Shown here in pieces: positions 1 through 8,833 of a stretch of 64,000 nucleotides of DNA (its first letter is position 1; each line of letters begins with the position of its first letter). The position numbers were made by a program, and so were the translations under genes. Below the pieces are notes generated by a model. It saw nothing but the letters and a program-made list of their open reading frames with translations, was not told the origin of the DNA and made no database searches. Source of the DNA: CAYTZH01 sp964442285 (GTDB taxonomy: Bacteria; Myxococcota_A; UBA9160; JAFDET01); NCBI GenBank assembly GCA_964442285.1, contig CAYTZH010000002.1, forward strand, positions 124,001-188,000, written 5' to 3'.

Positions 1-1
1 C

Positions 2-904
2 ACCGTCCTCGACGGCACGGAGCACGAGGACGTGGATCGGCCCTACCACGAACGGTCCTTCGCCGAGGCCGGGATCGCGGTCGACCATCCCATCTGGCAC
101 GACCCCGCGGTGGACTGGTCCGCCTACGATCTCGTGGTCATTCGTTCGACCTGGGACTACACGACCCGCCTCGCCGACTTCCAGGCCTGGCTCGACCGGG
201 TGGCGGCCACGACCCGCGTGGCGAACCCGCCCGCGGTGATCCGCTGGAACCTCGACAAGCGCTACCTGCTGGAGCTCGCCGAGCGCGGGGTTCCGGTGAT
301 CCCGACGGACGTCGCCGAGACGGCGCCCGGGGTGGCGGACGCCCTGGCGCGGCACGGGGACCGGGAGGTGGTGGTGAAGCCGGTGGTCTCCGCCGGCAGC
401 CGCCACACCGGCCGCTTCCGCGCCGACGCGGCGGCTGCCCGGGCCCTGGCCGAGGTGATCTTCGCCGAGGGCGTGGCGGTGATGGTGCAGCCCTTCGCCC
501 GCTCGGTGGCGGAGGCCGGCGAGGTATCGCTCGTGCTCTTCGACGGGGAGGTCTCCCACGCCTTCCGCAAGGGGCCGCTGCTGGCGGCGGGTGGCGGCTT
601 CGTGGGGGGCGCCTACCGGGAGGACATCTCGCCCCGGGAGGCCGACGCCGATCAGCGCGCCGTCGCGGCCCGCTGCGACGCCGCCGTTCGCGCCGTGTGT
701 CGGGAGCGCCTGGGGGTGGACGAGGCCCTGCTCTACGCGCGCTACGACCTGGTGCGGCTGGACGACGGTCGCACGGCGCTGCTCGAGGCCGAGCTCTTCG
801 AGCCGGCGTTCTTCCTGAACGTCGCGCCGGCGGGGGCGGCCCGCTTCCGGCGCGCGGTGCTCGAGCGGGCTCAGTCCTCGCCGCCGTCCTCGCCGGTGCG
901 GTAG
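2..904 (+). CDS. ATP-grasp ligase, 5' end outside the window
   Basis: This is an ATP-grasp carboxylate-amine ligase of the RimK/cycloserine-ligase (DcsG-like) type. The frame is open from base 2. The first usable codon, GTG at 32, falls inside what looks like the N-terminal Rossmann-like domain, so the true start probably lies upstream. Visible signatures are VVIRSTWDY, which is typical of this family, the nucleotide-binding lysine region EVVVKPVVSAGS with a glycine loop, and the metal-binding end ALLEAELFEPAFFLN. The family joins an acid to an amine using ATP; the substrate cannot be told from sequence. The 3' end overlaps the convergent enoyl-CoA hydratase gene by 34 bases. Confidence 0.8.
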   Translation, partial: TVLDGTEHEDVDRPYHERSFAEAGIAVDHPIWHDPAVDWSAYDLVVIRSTWDYTTRLADFQAWLDRVAATTRVANPPAVIRWNLDKRYLLELAERGVPVIPTDVAETAPGVADALARHGDREVVVKPVVSAGSRHTGRFRADAAAARALAEVIFAEGVAVMVQPFARSVAEAGEVSLVLFDGEVSHAFRKGPLLAAGGGFVGGAYREDISPREADADQRAVAARCDAAVRAVCRERLGVDEALLYARYDLVRLDDGRTALLEAELFEPAFFLNVAPAGAARFRRAVLERAQSSPPSSPVR

Positions 905-1713
905 TCGCCGAAGGGCTCGTCCCGATCCTGCAGCGCTCCGGTCAGGCCCTTCTTCGAGATCTGACCCAGGAATGCGTGCATGCTCTTCTGGTGGGTGCCC
1001 AGGGCGCAGAGCTCGGAGCCCGCGCGGATGCCGGTGTGAAGACCCATGATCTCCATCTGCCGGTGCACGACCCGCTTGTTGAGCTGGACCATGTCTTCGG
1101 GCACCGATGCGATGCGCTGGGCCACCTCGAGCACGCGCTTCTCGAGCTCGTCGGCCGGGAAGGAGGCGTTGGCCCAGCCGAGCCGCGCCGCCTCGATCCC
1201 GGAGATCGAGTCGCCCGTGAGCATCATCTCCATGGCCTTGCGCATGCCCACGAACCAGGCGTGGAAGTGGTTGTCCGGCACGCCGAAGCGGACGGCCGGG
1301 TAGCCCATCTGGGCGTCGTCGGCCATGTAGACCAGGTCGCAGCAGGTGGCGAGCTCGCTGCCGCCGGCCAGGCAGAAGCCGTGCACCTGGGCGATGACGG
1401 GCTTGGCCAGCTCCCAGATGCTCATCCAGCCCTGGGTGACGTGGCGGGGCCAGTGGCCGTCGCCGCCGGCCGTGTACCAGGGCAGCTCGTGGCCCTCGTT
1501 GCCGCCGCCGAGGTCGTAGCCCGCGGAGAAGCACTTGCCGGCGCCGCGGACGATCATCACGCGCACCTCGGGGTCCGAGTCGGCCTCCTGGAGCGCGCGG
1601 ATGATGCCACCGCGCAGGGGATGGTTCAGGGCGTTCCGCTTCTCGGGGCGGTTCAGGGTGATGCGGCGGATGGCCGGGGCGGGATCGTCGACCCGCACGA
1701 CGTCGGAGCTCAT
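871..1713 (-). CDS. enoyl-CoA hydratase/isomerase family protein
   Basis: This is a crotonase-fold protein of 280 residues, the usual length. The N-terminal ITLNRPEKRNALN is the classic crotonase opening. KCFSAGYDL and FCLAGGSELA carry the two backbone-NH oxyanion-hole segments. The crotonase acid/base region reads FGVPDNHFHAW, so the glutamates of true hydratases are not evident and the reaction may differ (isomerase, hydrolase or decarboxylase). A strong ribosome-binding site (AAGGAGGT) stands four bases before the ATG. It probably acts on an acyl-CoA in fatty or aromatic acid catabolism. Confidence 0.88.
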   Translation of the reverse strand: MSSDVVRVDDPAPAIRRITLNRPEKRNALNHPLRGGIIRALQEADSDPEVRVMIVRGAGKCFSAGYDLGGGNEGHELPWYTAGGDGHWPRHVTQGWMSIWELAKPVIAQVHGFCLAGGSELATCCDLVYMADDAQMGYPAVRFGVPDNHFHAWFVGMRKAMEMMLTGDSISGIEAARLGWANASFPADELEKRVLEVAQRIASVPEDMVQLNKRVVHRQMEIMGLHTGIRAGSELCALGTHQKSMHAFLGQISKKGLTGALQDRDEPFGDYRTGEDGGED

Positions 1714-1763
1714 GCGTACCTCCTTGCTCTCGCGCGGGGGTCATACCACGTTTCCGCGGCGGC

Positions 1764-3416
1764 CTACAACTCGGGCCCTCCGGAGGTCGCCTCCCGGCGC
1801 AGCAGGGTGCGGTAGGCCCGGATCATGGAATGCCACGAGGCGCCCGGGCGCAGGCTGCCGACCGCGATCTGATAGCGGAAGTCGTGGCTGAGGGCGGCAT
1901 CGGCCGTCGGGATGCGGCGCTTCATGGCGGCGTCGGGATCCAACGACCGCTCGACGATCCGCTCCACGCGGAGGCCGGCCATTACGCCCTGCTGTGCCCG
2001 GTCCAGCGCCCGGGCCACGCTCAGGTACGAGCCGATGAAGCTGTTCACCAGGAATACCCGCTCCGGGCCCTTCCACGCCCGGGCCTGCTGGCAGGGGTCC
2101 CCGTGATAGACGTCGGGGATGGGGGCGCAGACGGCCCAGTCCTCGCCGCGCTCCCGGGCGGCCCGATGCAGCGCAAAGGCCAGGGCCGGGTCGTGGCTCA
2201 GGAACAGCGCCCGGCGCCCGTGGGCCTCCTCGTGGGCGAGGGCGATCACCTCGTCGTGGCGATCGATGAAGCCGGCTTTCGACGTGCCGGTCTTGGCCAG
2301 CAGGTTGTGGCCGCTGGCGCCCAGCCAGACGACCAGGAGGGCGCCCCCCACGAGCTTCACGGGCCTCCAGGAGGTCGCCGCCCAGGCGACGGCCAGCAGG
2401 TACGCGTAGATCGGCCCGAGGAACAGCAGGCTGCGCGGCTTGTAGCCGACCCCCGTGACCACCGCGCCGGCGAAAACCAGCACGTAGAAGCCCAGGAGCA
2501 CGAGCCAGGCGGGATTGGCGCGCCCCACGAGCCGAACGGCGCCACCGGCCTCCCGGACGGCGACGCGCACCCGCCCTACGAGTCGGGCGAAGAAGAAGAG
2601 CGACACGAGCCCCACCGGGAGAGCGACCGGATGCCAGGGAAGGACGGCCTGCCCCGCGACCGCGCCGGGCGGGAGCTTGACGAGGGCGAGCAGGATCGAC
2701 CGCTGTCCACCGCCCTGTGGCAGATGGACCGTCCACAACGGAGCCACCTGGGGCGCGAAGAGGAGGCCCGCCACCAGGCCGATGACGGCGATCCGTACGA
2801 CCGAGCCGCGGTCGATCGGATAGCGGAGCAGCCATGCCACGGCGAGTGCGGGCGACAGGAACAGGATCAGGTAGTTCACGTAGAGCAGCGCGCCGAGCAG
2901 CAGGCCGAGCCCGACACAGACGGCCATCGATGGCGGTCGGAGCCGCCCGTCCTCCGGCTCGCGGTGGAGCGAGAGGGCCACGGCGAGGACGGCGAGCACG
3001 CCGCCGGCGAGATAGGGCTGCCAGCGCAGGGAGCTTCCCCACATGAGGATCTGGGGATGGAGGAAGGCCACGCCGGCGAACAGCAGCGCGGGGGCGCCGC
3101 GCAGGACGCCGCCGGCCAGCAGCGTGCCCACGAAGATCGCGATCCCGAGCATGCAGATCAGCAGCGGGCCGAGGCCCGCCCAGCGCGGCGTTCCCGCCAG
3201 GCCGAGGAACAGGTGTCCCAGGGCGTACTGGCCCGGCGGGTGCACGTCGCCCGCGTTGGCCCGGGCCCAGAGCGTCGGCAGCGTCTCCAGGAACAGCTCG
3301 AACGAGCCCACCTCGTCGTCGTACAGGTTGCGGAGGCTCAGGAAGACGAGGGAGAAGGCGAGGGAGGCCAGCAGCGTGCCGGCGAGGATCCCCGCCTCAG
3401 TGCGCCCGACGCGCAC
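1764..3416 (-). CDS. GT39-like membrane glycosyltransferase
   Basis: This is a 550-residue polytopic membrane protein. It opens with a transmembrane segment, followed by YDDEVGSFE and then DVHPPGQYALGH; this acidic pair plus HPP arrangement is seen in the first periplasmic loop of GT39/ArnT/mannosyltransferase-type enzymes. About ten further hydrophobic segments follow. The family transfers sugars from polyprenyl-phosphate donors on the periplasmic face. The GTG start lies inside the end of the upstream VWA gene (20-base overlap), so it is the last gene of a four-gene minus-strand run starting at 6526. Donor and acceptor are unknown. Confidence 0.72.
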   Translation of the reverse strand: MRVGRTEAGILAGTLLASLAFSLVFLSLRNLYDDEVGSFELFLETLPTLWARANAGDVHPPGQYALGHLFLGLAGTPRWAGLGPLLICMLGIAIFVGTLLAGGVLRGAPALLFAGVAFLHPQILMWGSSLRWQPYLAGGVLAVLAVALSLHREPEDGRLRPPSMAVCVGLGLLLGALLYVNYLILFLSPALAVAWLLRYPIDRGSVVRIAVIGLVAGLLFAPQVAPLWTVHLPQGGGQRSILLALVKLPPGAVAGQAVLPWHPVALPVGLVSLFFFARLVGRVRVAVREAGGAVRLVGRANPAWLVLLGFYVLVFAGAVVTGVGYKPRSLLFLGPIYAYLLAVAWAATSWRPVKLVGGALLVVWLGASGHNLLAKTGTSKAGFIDRHDEVIALAHEEAHGRRALFLSHDPALAFALHRAARERGEDWAVCAPIPDVYHGDPCQQARAWKGPERVFLVNSFIGSYLSVARALDRAQQGVMAGLRVERIVERSLDPDAAMKRRIPTADAALSHDFRYQIAVGSLRPGASWHSMIRAYRTLLRREATSGGPEL

Positions 3417-4587
3417 CGACCAGGGTCCCGACCGCCTCGGCCAGGCCGTCGGGGGTGAGCTCGAACATCGGGAACAGGCGCTGGATCACCCGGCAGGTGT
3501 GGCTGTGGTCCCAGCTGCCGCGCGGATCCGGGTTCACCCAGACCGCGCGCTGGAAGTGGTCGGCGATGCGTCGCAGCCAGTCGATGCCGCGGGTCTCGGT
3601 CATCCGGCGGGGGTCGATGTTGCCGTACGCCTCCAGCAGCTCGGCCGGGTGCATGGCCGCGTCGCCCACGATCATCACCTTCCAGCGCTCGTCGAGCTGG
3701 CGGAAGAGGTCGCCCGTGGGGATGGCCTCGCGCCGCAGCAGGCGGGCGTTGGTGCCCAGCAGCTCGTAGGGGCAGTTGTGGAAGTAGTAGGCCCGGAAGT
3801 CTCGCAGGCCGTGCTCCTCGTGGAGCGCCGTCAGCAGCCGGCTCACCGGCTCGTAGTACGGGTCCATGGTGCCGCCCACGTCCATCAGCAGCAGCAGGCG
3901 CACGTCGTTGCGGCGCTCGGGGCGGAAGACCAGCTCGATCTCGCCGGCGTTGCGGCAGGTCTCGTCGATGGTCTCGTCCAGGTCCAGCTCCGAGGCGGGG
4001 CCGGTGCGGGTGAGCTGGCGCAGCTTCCGCAGCGCCATGCGCGTCTGGCGGACGTCGAGGGTGAGGTCGCTGCGGTAGTCCTTGAAGCGGCGCTCCTCGG
4101 CCACCTTCATGGCCGAGCGGTTGCGCCCCGGTCCGCCCACGCGCATGCCGGTGGGGTGTTCGCCGCCGTGGCCGTAGGGCGAGTGGCCGCCCGTCCCCAC
4201 CCAGCGCCCGCCGCCGTCGTGACGCTCGGTCTGCTCGGCCAGGGTCTCGAGGAAGCGCTGCAGCAGCTCGTCGCTGGCCAGCCGCTCGAGCTCCGCGCGC
4301 TGCTCGTCGCTCAGGCCCTCGAACTCCTTGGCCTTCGCCAACCAGTCGAGCACCTCCTGCTCGATGTCGAGGGCGCCCTCCACGCCCTCGAAGACCTTCA
4401 GGAAGGCGCGGTCGAAGCTGTCGAAGAAGGTCTCGCTCTTCACGAGGCAGGCGCGGGAGAGGTTGTAGAAGCGACGCAGGCTCGAGCCGTGGAGGCCCTT
4501 GTCCAGGGCCTCCATCAGCGTGAGCCACTCCTGCATCCCGACCGGGACGCCCTCGTCGCGCAGCGCGTAGAAGAAGTCGAGGAACAC
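3397..4587 (-). CDS. VWA (CoxE-like) domain protein, MoxR partner
   Basis: This is a 396-residue cytosolic protein. The open frame extends further upstream, but those codons are a shadow of the MoxR gene. The GTG at 4587 is chosen because it follows the MoxR stop by five bases. An N-terminal helical region (LDFFYALRDEGVPVG) leads to a Gly/His-rich linker and then a C-terminal von Willebrand A domain. Its metal site is altered to DVGGTMD, a variant known in the CoxE-like subfamily. VWA proteins next to MoxR ATPases act as chaperone or adaptor pairs that insert metals or assemble complexes. The client is not identifiable here. Confidence 0.82.
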   Translation of the reverse strand: MFLDFFYALRDEGVPVGMQEWLTLMEALDKGLHGSSLRRFYNLSRACLVKSETFFDSFDRAFLKVFEGVEGALDIEQEVLDWLAKAKEFEGLSDEQRAELERLASDELLQRFLETLAEQTERHDGGGRWVGTGGHSPYGHGGEHPTGMRVGGPGRNRSAMKVAEERRFKDYRSDLTLDVRQTRMALRKLRQLTRTGPASELDLDETIDETCRNAGEIELVFRPERRNDVRLLLLMDVGGTMDPYYEPVSRLLTALHEEHGLRDFRAYYFHNCPYELLGTNARLLRREAIPTGDLFRQLDERWKVMIVGDAAMHPAELLEAYGNIDPRRMTETRGIDWLRRIADHFQRAVWVNPDPRGSWDHSHTCRVIQRLFPMFELTPDGLAEAVGTLVGARRAH

Positions 4588-4592
4588 GGCGC

Positions 4593-5474
4593 CTAGTTGT
4601 TGTACCGCGGGCCGAGCTGGCTCCACTCCTGGGGGTAGCGCCCCCCGCGGTCGTGGAACTGGTCCAGGGCCTCGTGGTCCTGCTCGTTCTTCAGCAGCGC
4701 GCCGAGGAACGGGATGTGGGCCTCGATGTCGTCGGCGGTCATGCCGGAGCGCAGCAGCACCGAGATCCAGTCGATCAGCTCGGAGGTGCTCGGCTTCTTG
4801 CGCAGCTCGCTCTGCTCGCGCAGCCAGTAGAACTTGAGCAGCACCTGATCGAGGAGGCGCGCGTCGAGCCGCGGGTGGTGCACGGCCACGATCTGCTCCA
4901 TCAGCGGCTTGTCGGGGAACTCGATGAAGTGGAAGACGCAGCGGCGCAGGAAGGCGTCCGGCAGCTCCTTCTCGTTGTTGGACGTGATGATGACCAGCGG
5001 GCGCTCCCGGGCGGCGACCTCGTCCCCGGTCTCGGACACCGTGAAGCGCATCTCGTCGAGCTCGCGGAGGAGGTCGTTCGGGAACTCGAGGTCCGCCTTG
5101 TCCACCTCGTCGATCAGGAGCACGTGGCGCTCGTCGGCCGAGAAGCAGCGACCCATGGGGCCGAGCTTGATGTAGGCGCGGATGTCGGCCACGTCGCCCT
5201 CGCCAAAGCGGGCGTCGTTGAGCCGCTGCACCGTGTCGTAGACGTAGAGGCCGTCCTGGGCCCGGCTCGTCGACTTCACGTGCCACTTCTCGATCGGGAG
5301 CGAGAGGCCCTCGGCCACGTGCTGCGCCAGCAGGGTCTTGCCCGTGCCGGGCTCGCCCTTGATGAGCAGCGGGCGCTCCAGGGCGATCGCCGCATTCACC
5401 GCATCCACCAGGGCCGACGACGCGATGTAGCCGTCGGTGCCCCGAAACCGCAGGAAGTCGTGGGTGTCCGTCAT
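4593..5474 (-). CDS. MoxR-family AAA+ ATPase
   Basis: This is a 293-residue AAA+ ATPase. Walker A is GEPGTGKT, Walker B is HVLLIDEVDKAD, sensor 1 is LVIITSNNEKELPDAFLRR, and the usual MoxR lid domain follows. The ATG at 5474 overlaps the stop of the upstream gene as ATGA, which suggests translational coupling. MoxR proteins work with a VWA partner, here encoded five bases downstream, in chaperone-like maturation of protein complexes. The assignment to the MoxR group is firm; its target is unknown. Confidence 0.9.
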   Translation of the reverse strand: MTDTHDFLRFRGTDGYIASSALVDAVNAAIALERPLLIKGEPGTGKTLLAQHVAEGLSLPIEKWHVKSTSRAQDGLYVYDTVQRLNDARFGEGDVADIRAYIKLGPMGRCFSADERHVLLIDEVDKADLEFPNDLLRELDEMRFTVSETGDEVAARERPLVIITSNNEKELPDAFLRRCVFHFIEFPDKPLMEQIVAVHHPRLDARLLDQVLLKFYWLREQSELRKKPSTSELIDWISVLLRSGMTADDIEAHIPFLGALLKNEQDHEALDQFHDRGGRYPQEWSQLGPRYNN

Positions 5475-6526
5475 GGCGCGGGAGTTTCGCTGATCCCGCG
5501 GGGGGCGTCGACCGTCGCAGCCAGTGCCGCGCAGGCGTACTGGGAGAGGTCGTCCCAGTCGAAGCGGAAGCGGGGCTTGGAGGGAAACGCGTCGGGGAAG
5601 GCCTCCTGGAGGAGCCCCAGGGTGTGGGTCAGCGCGAGAACGGCGTGGGGATTGATCGCGTAGGCCGCGGCCTGCTCCGCGACGAGCCGGCGGGTGGCCC
5701 CGGCCAGCCGCCACAGCGCGTCGACGGCATCGGCCTGGCGGTGGCCGAGCTGCGGGGGCAGGCGCACGAGCAGGTACGCGGCGTCCATGGTGTGGAAATG
5801 GGGTCGCTCGACGTCCCAGAGCCCGTTGTCGCGCTGCAGGGCCAGCACGGCGTCCACGATGCCGGACGCGCGGTCCGGCACCCGCCCGGCGGCGGCGTGG
5901 AGGGCGGTGTAGGCGAAGGTCCGACTGATCCCGGCCGGCGCGCCGCGGGGCCAGGTGCCGCGCCGGGGGTCCTGCTGCCGCCCCAGCTGATCCAGCACCG
6001 CGGCGACCAGATCGGAGGCCGGCCGGCTGGCGAGCAGCGGTGCGAGTCCGAGGACCTCGTGGTGGTTGCCGCTGCCGCCGGGCCCCCAGTCGAAGGACGC
6101 AAACCAGCGGGAGAGTGCCTCGGGCGAGGCGAGCGCCAGCAGGTGCCTCGGGGGGTGGAGCAGCTCGCCGCCCAGTAGTCGGAGGGCGCGGGCCGTCTGC
6201 CAGAGCGCGTGACCGTCGCCGTGGAGCTGGCCGCCGGGTCCCGGGTCGTGGGCGACGCGTCCGGTCGCCGGGTCCTGGACTCCCTGCAGGTAGCGGATCA
6301 GTCGGTCCGGAAAGGGAGCGCCCAGGTCGTCCTCGCCGGCGGCGTAGCGGAGCCAGACCACGTCGGTGCTGGCGAGGACGTTGGGCCCGATGGCCTCGCT
6401 CTGGCGGAAGCCGCCGCTCTCCGCGTCGAACAACGACCGGCACCAGGGACGCAGGGCCTCCCGGAACCCGTCGAGCAAGCGCGGGGAGGCGGGGAGGGCG
6501 GGATGGATCGAGAGTGGGAACGTCAT
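5471..6526 (-). CDS. uncharacterised alpha/alpha-barrel-like protein
   Basis: This predicted protein of about 351 residues is rich in helix-forming repeats (for example HALWQTARALRLLGG and GIVDAVLALQRDNGLWDVERPHFHTMDAAYLL). It resembles the alpha/alpha-toroid fold of prenyltransferase/squalene-cyclase-type and glycoside hydrolase-like proteins. No catalytic DxDD or other decisive motif was recognised. The ATG at 6526 is preferred to the longer Arg-rich extension upstream because that extension runs into the promoter of the divergent sensor gene. It is first in the run ending with MoxR, VWA and a glycosyltransferase, so a joint role in modifying or maturing an envelope component is possible. 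Confidence 0.6.
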   Translation of the reverse strand: MTFPLSIHPALPASPRLLDGFREALRPWCRSLFDAESGGFRQSEAIGPNVLASTDVVWLRYAAGEDDLGAPFPDRLIRYLQGVQDPATGRVAHDPGPGGQLHGDGHALWQTARALRLLGGELLHPPRHLLALASPEALSRWFASFDWGPGGSGNHHEVLGLAPLLASRPASDLVAAVLDQLGRQQDPRRGTWPRGAPAGISRTFAYTALHAAAGRVPDRASGIVDAVLALQRDNGLWDVERPHFHTMDAAYLLVRLPPQLGHRQADAVDALWRLAGATRRLVAEQAAAYAINPHAVLALTHTLGLLQEAFPDAFPSKPRFRFDWDDLSQYACAALAATVDAPRGISETPAP

Positions 6527-6594
6527 CCCGGGCAGGGTAGACCGGCGCGCGCGCGAGCGGAGGGGTCGTTTCCCCGGAGCCCGCGGCATCGCGA

Positions 6595-6600
6595 TAGAAT
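6595..6600 (+). promoter_or_regulatory. -10 element TAGAAT of the sensor gene
   Basis: The TAGAAT hexamer lies only six bases before the GTG start at 6607, which places the predicted transcription start at the start codon itself. No clear -35 was seen at 17 bases. It matches a recurring pattern in this window (see 32679, 33764, 35969 and 38333). Confidence 0.45.
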
Positions 6601-6606
6601 CGTCGC

Positions 6607-8790
6607 GTGAACGCGTCCGTCCTTGCGGGTCTGGCGGGCCTCTCGCTGATCGCCTTCCTGGCAGGTGCCCTGGTGGTGCGGCCGCCGCTCGCCCCCCTGG
6701 CCCGCTCGCTCTACCTGTGTCTGCTCTGCTGCGCCCTCTGGACCATGGGCGAGATGCTGGCCTCCGAGGCCGACACGCTCGGCGCCAAGCGGATCGGGCT
6801 CACGGTGATGTACTCGGGCAGCATCTTCCTGCCCGCGGTCTGGGTGGTGACGGTGCTGCGCTGGGTACGCCTGCACGCGCCCGGAGTGCGGGCCGCGCCC
6901 TGTCCCTGGGAGCGGGTGCCCGTGGCCGTGGCCGCCGCCTTCTGGGTGCTCATGGTCACCGATCCCTGGCACGGTCAGTTCATCCAGCCGGTGATCCGCG
7001 CCCGCAACGTCTACGGGCCCGGGGTCTGGGCCCTGTTCGCGGTCGGCTACGCGCAGATGGCGGTGTCGGTGGCGCTGTGCGTCTACCTCGCCCGGGTGCA
7101 CGAGGCCCGCGAGGTGCGGCGGGCCAGCCTGCTCCTGGCCGTCGCCGCCTGCGTACCCCTGGCGGCCCAGATCTTCTACGTGGCCTCCAGCACCTACACC
7201 TCCTCACGCTACACGGGCCTCAGCCTCGGCTTCACGTCCCTGGCGACGGCCTTCGCGATCTGGTGGGGGCGGGCCCTCTGGGTGATGCCCGTGGCGTTCG
7301 CGGAGATCCTGCGCCGGGACCAGGGCGGCGTGGTTCTCCTCGACCGGCGTCACGCGCCGGTCTACTGGAACGACGCGGCCTCGCGCCTGCTCTCCGATCC
7401 TCCGTTCCGCAGCGACGCGAACGCGCTCGATGCCCTGGCCGACCGGCTGTGGGATCTGGAGGCCGGGGGCCATCGGGCCGACGGCGCGGCGCTCCTGGCC
7501 GACCTGGACCGCGCTGGCGGCGCGGGACGGATCTACCGGGACGACCGCGGGCACGACGCCTGGCTGCGGGTGACCGCGCTCGACATCGGCGGGCTCGGCG
7601 TGGCCGCGCCGCGGGTGCTGCGGATCGAGGACGCGACCCGGGCGATCCGCGAGGCGCGCTCCCGGGAGGCGGTCGCGCGACGCCTCGTCGAGGCGGAGAA
7701 GCTGAAGAGCCTGACCCGCCTGGCGGGCGAGATCGCCCACGGCTTCAACAACCGGCTGGCGGTGATCCTCGGCAACGTCGAGTTCGCCCAGGACGAGGTG
7801 TCCCCGGGCTCGCCCCTGGCGAGCCTGCTCGGCGAGGTGCAGGAGGCCGCGGAGAGCGCCGCCGGCCTCACCCGCCAGCTGCTCGCGGTGGCCGGCCGCG
7901 CGCCCGCCGTGGTCGAGCGGGTCGCCCTGGGTCGGCTGGTGCAGCGGGTGACCGCGGCGCTCGCCGAGCAGGAGCAGGGCACCCTGGCCCTCGAGAGCGC
8001 CGCCGCCGAGGGGCCCTGGATCGAGGCGGACCCGCGGCAGCTCGAGCAGGCGCTGCTGGCCCTGGCGCGGAGCTTGCGCCGGCGGATGGGCTCGGCCCCG
8101 GGGCGCCTGGCGATCGAGGCCGGCGCCGACGACCGGGGGCCCTGGCTCTCGCTGACGGACTCGGCCGCGCCCCTCACGGCCGAGGAGCGCGCGCGCTGGC
8201 AGAACGGAGGCGACCTGGACTCGGTCGGGCTCCACGACGACGACCAGGGCGGTCTCGAGCTGGCGGCGGGCCTGGCACTGCTGCGCAGCAACGGGGGCAG
8301 GCTCGAGGGCACCCTGGAGCCCGGTGGCAACCGCATCGCCATCCGGTTCCGGCCGGCCGAGGTATCCGCCGGGCCCGAGCCGCGGCCCGTGTCCGGCGTG
8401 GAGCCGGCCGTGGAGCCGACGGGGCTGGGCGGTGGCCTGGTCCTCGTCGCCGACGACGATCCCATGGTGCGGCGCGTCGCCCAGGGCATGCTGGAGCGCC
8501 TCGGGTTCCGGGTGATCACCGCGGCCGACGGCCGCGAGGCCGTGGCGCAGGTCGCGGCGAGCCGGGACGCGCTCCGCCTGGTGGTGCTCGACCTGGTGAT
8601 GCCGGAGCTGGGAGGCGCCGACGCCCTGCCCGCGATCCGGGCGCAGGCGCCCCAGCTGCCGGTGCTGCTGGCGAGCGGGTACGTGCCCGACGGTCCCGAG
8701 GCCGCCGCGGTGGACAAGGCCGACGCCTTCCTCGCCAAGCCGTACCGGATCGAGACGCTGCGCAGCGTCGTCCGCCGGCTGCTCGCCTAG
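6607..8790 (+). CDS. membrane sensor with degenerate histidine-kinase core and receiver
   Basis: This is a 727-residue protein. Residues 1 to about 225 carry seven hydrophobic segments like the 7TM sensor region of some histidine kinases. A PAS-like segment follows (VVLLDRRHAPVYWNDAA). The H-box AGEIAHGFNNRLAVILGN has His378 at the phospho-acceptor site. The expected N-box asparagine is missing (QLEQALLALARSLRRR), and the G1 box reads LTDSAAPLT instead of DxGxG, so ATP binding and autokinase activity are doubtful. The C-terminal receiver is intact: Asp616-618 acidic cluster, phosphoacceptor Asp662 (VVLDLVMP) and Lys711 (AKPY). The GTG start follows a -10 element by six bases. Confidence 0.82.
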   Translation: MNASVLAGLAGLSLIAFLAGALVVRPPLAPLARSLYLCLLCCALWTMGEMLASEADTLGAKRIGLTVMYSGSIFLPAVWVVTVLRWVRLHAPGVRAAPCPWERVPVAVAAAFWVLMVTDPWHGQFIQPVIRARNVYGPGVWALFAVGYAQMAVSVALCVYLARVHEAREVRRASLLLAVAACVPLAAQIFYVASSTYTSSRYTGLSLGFTSLATAFAIWWGRALWVMPVAFAEILRRDQGGVVLLDRRHAPVYWNDAASRLLSDPPFRSDANALDALADRLWDLEAGGHRADGAALLADLDRAGGAGRIYRDDRGHDAWLRVTALDIGGLGVAAPRVLRIEDATRAIREARSREAVARRLVEAEKLKSLTRLAGEIAHGFNNRLAVILGNVEFAQDEVSPGSPLASLLGEVQEAAESAAGLTRQLLAVAGRAPAVVERVALGRLVQRVTAALAEQEQGTLALESAAAEGPWIEADPRQLEQALLALARSLRRRMGSAPGRLAIEAGADDRGPWLSLTDSAAPLTAEERARWQNGGDLDSVGLHDDDQGGLELAAGLALLRSNGGRLEGTLEPGGNRIAIRFRPAEVSAGPEPRPVSGVEPAVEPTGLGGGLVLVADDDPMVRRVAQGMLERLGFRVITAADGREAVAQVAASRDALRLVVLDLVMPELGGADALPAIRAQAPQLPVLLASGYVPDGPEAAAVDKADAFLAKPYRIETLRSVVRRLLA

Positions 8791-8833
8791 CCGGGGCGGC
8801 CGCTGCATCGGCGCAGGCGGCAGGGGCCTTCGC

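Noticed and set aside
3397..5286. A single 629-codon gene covering the MoxR and VWA region
   Set aside because: The first 233 codons are an out-of-frame shadow of MoxR; the MoxR frame has intact Walker motifs and ends five bases before the VWA start.
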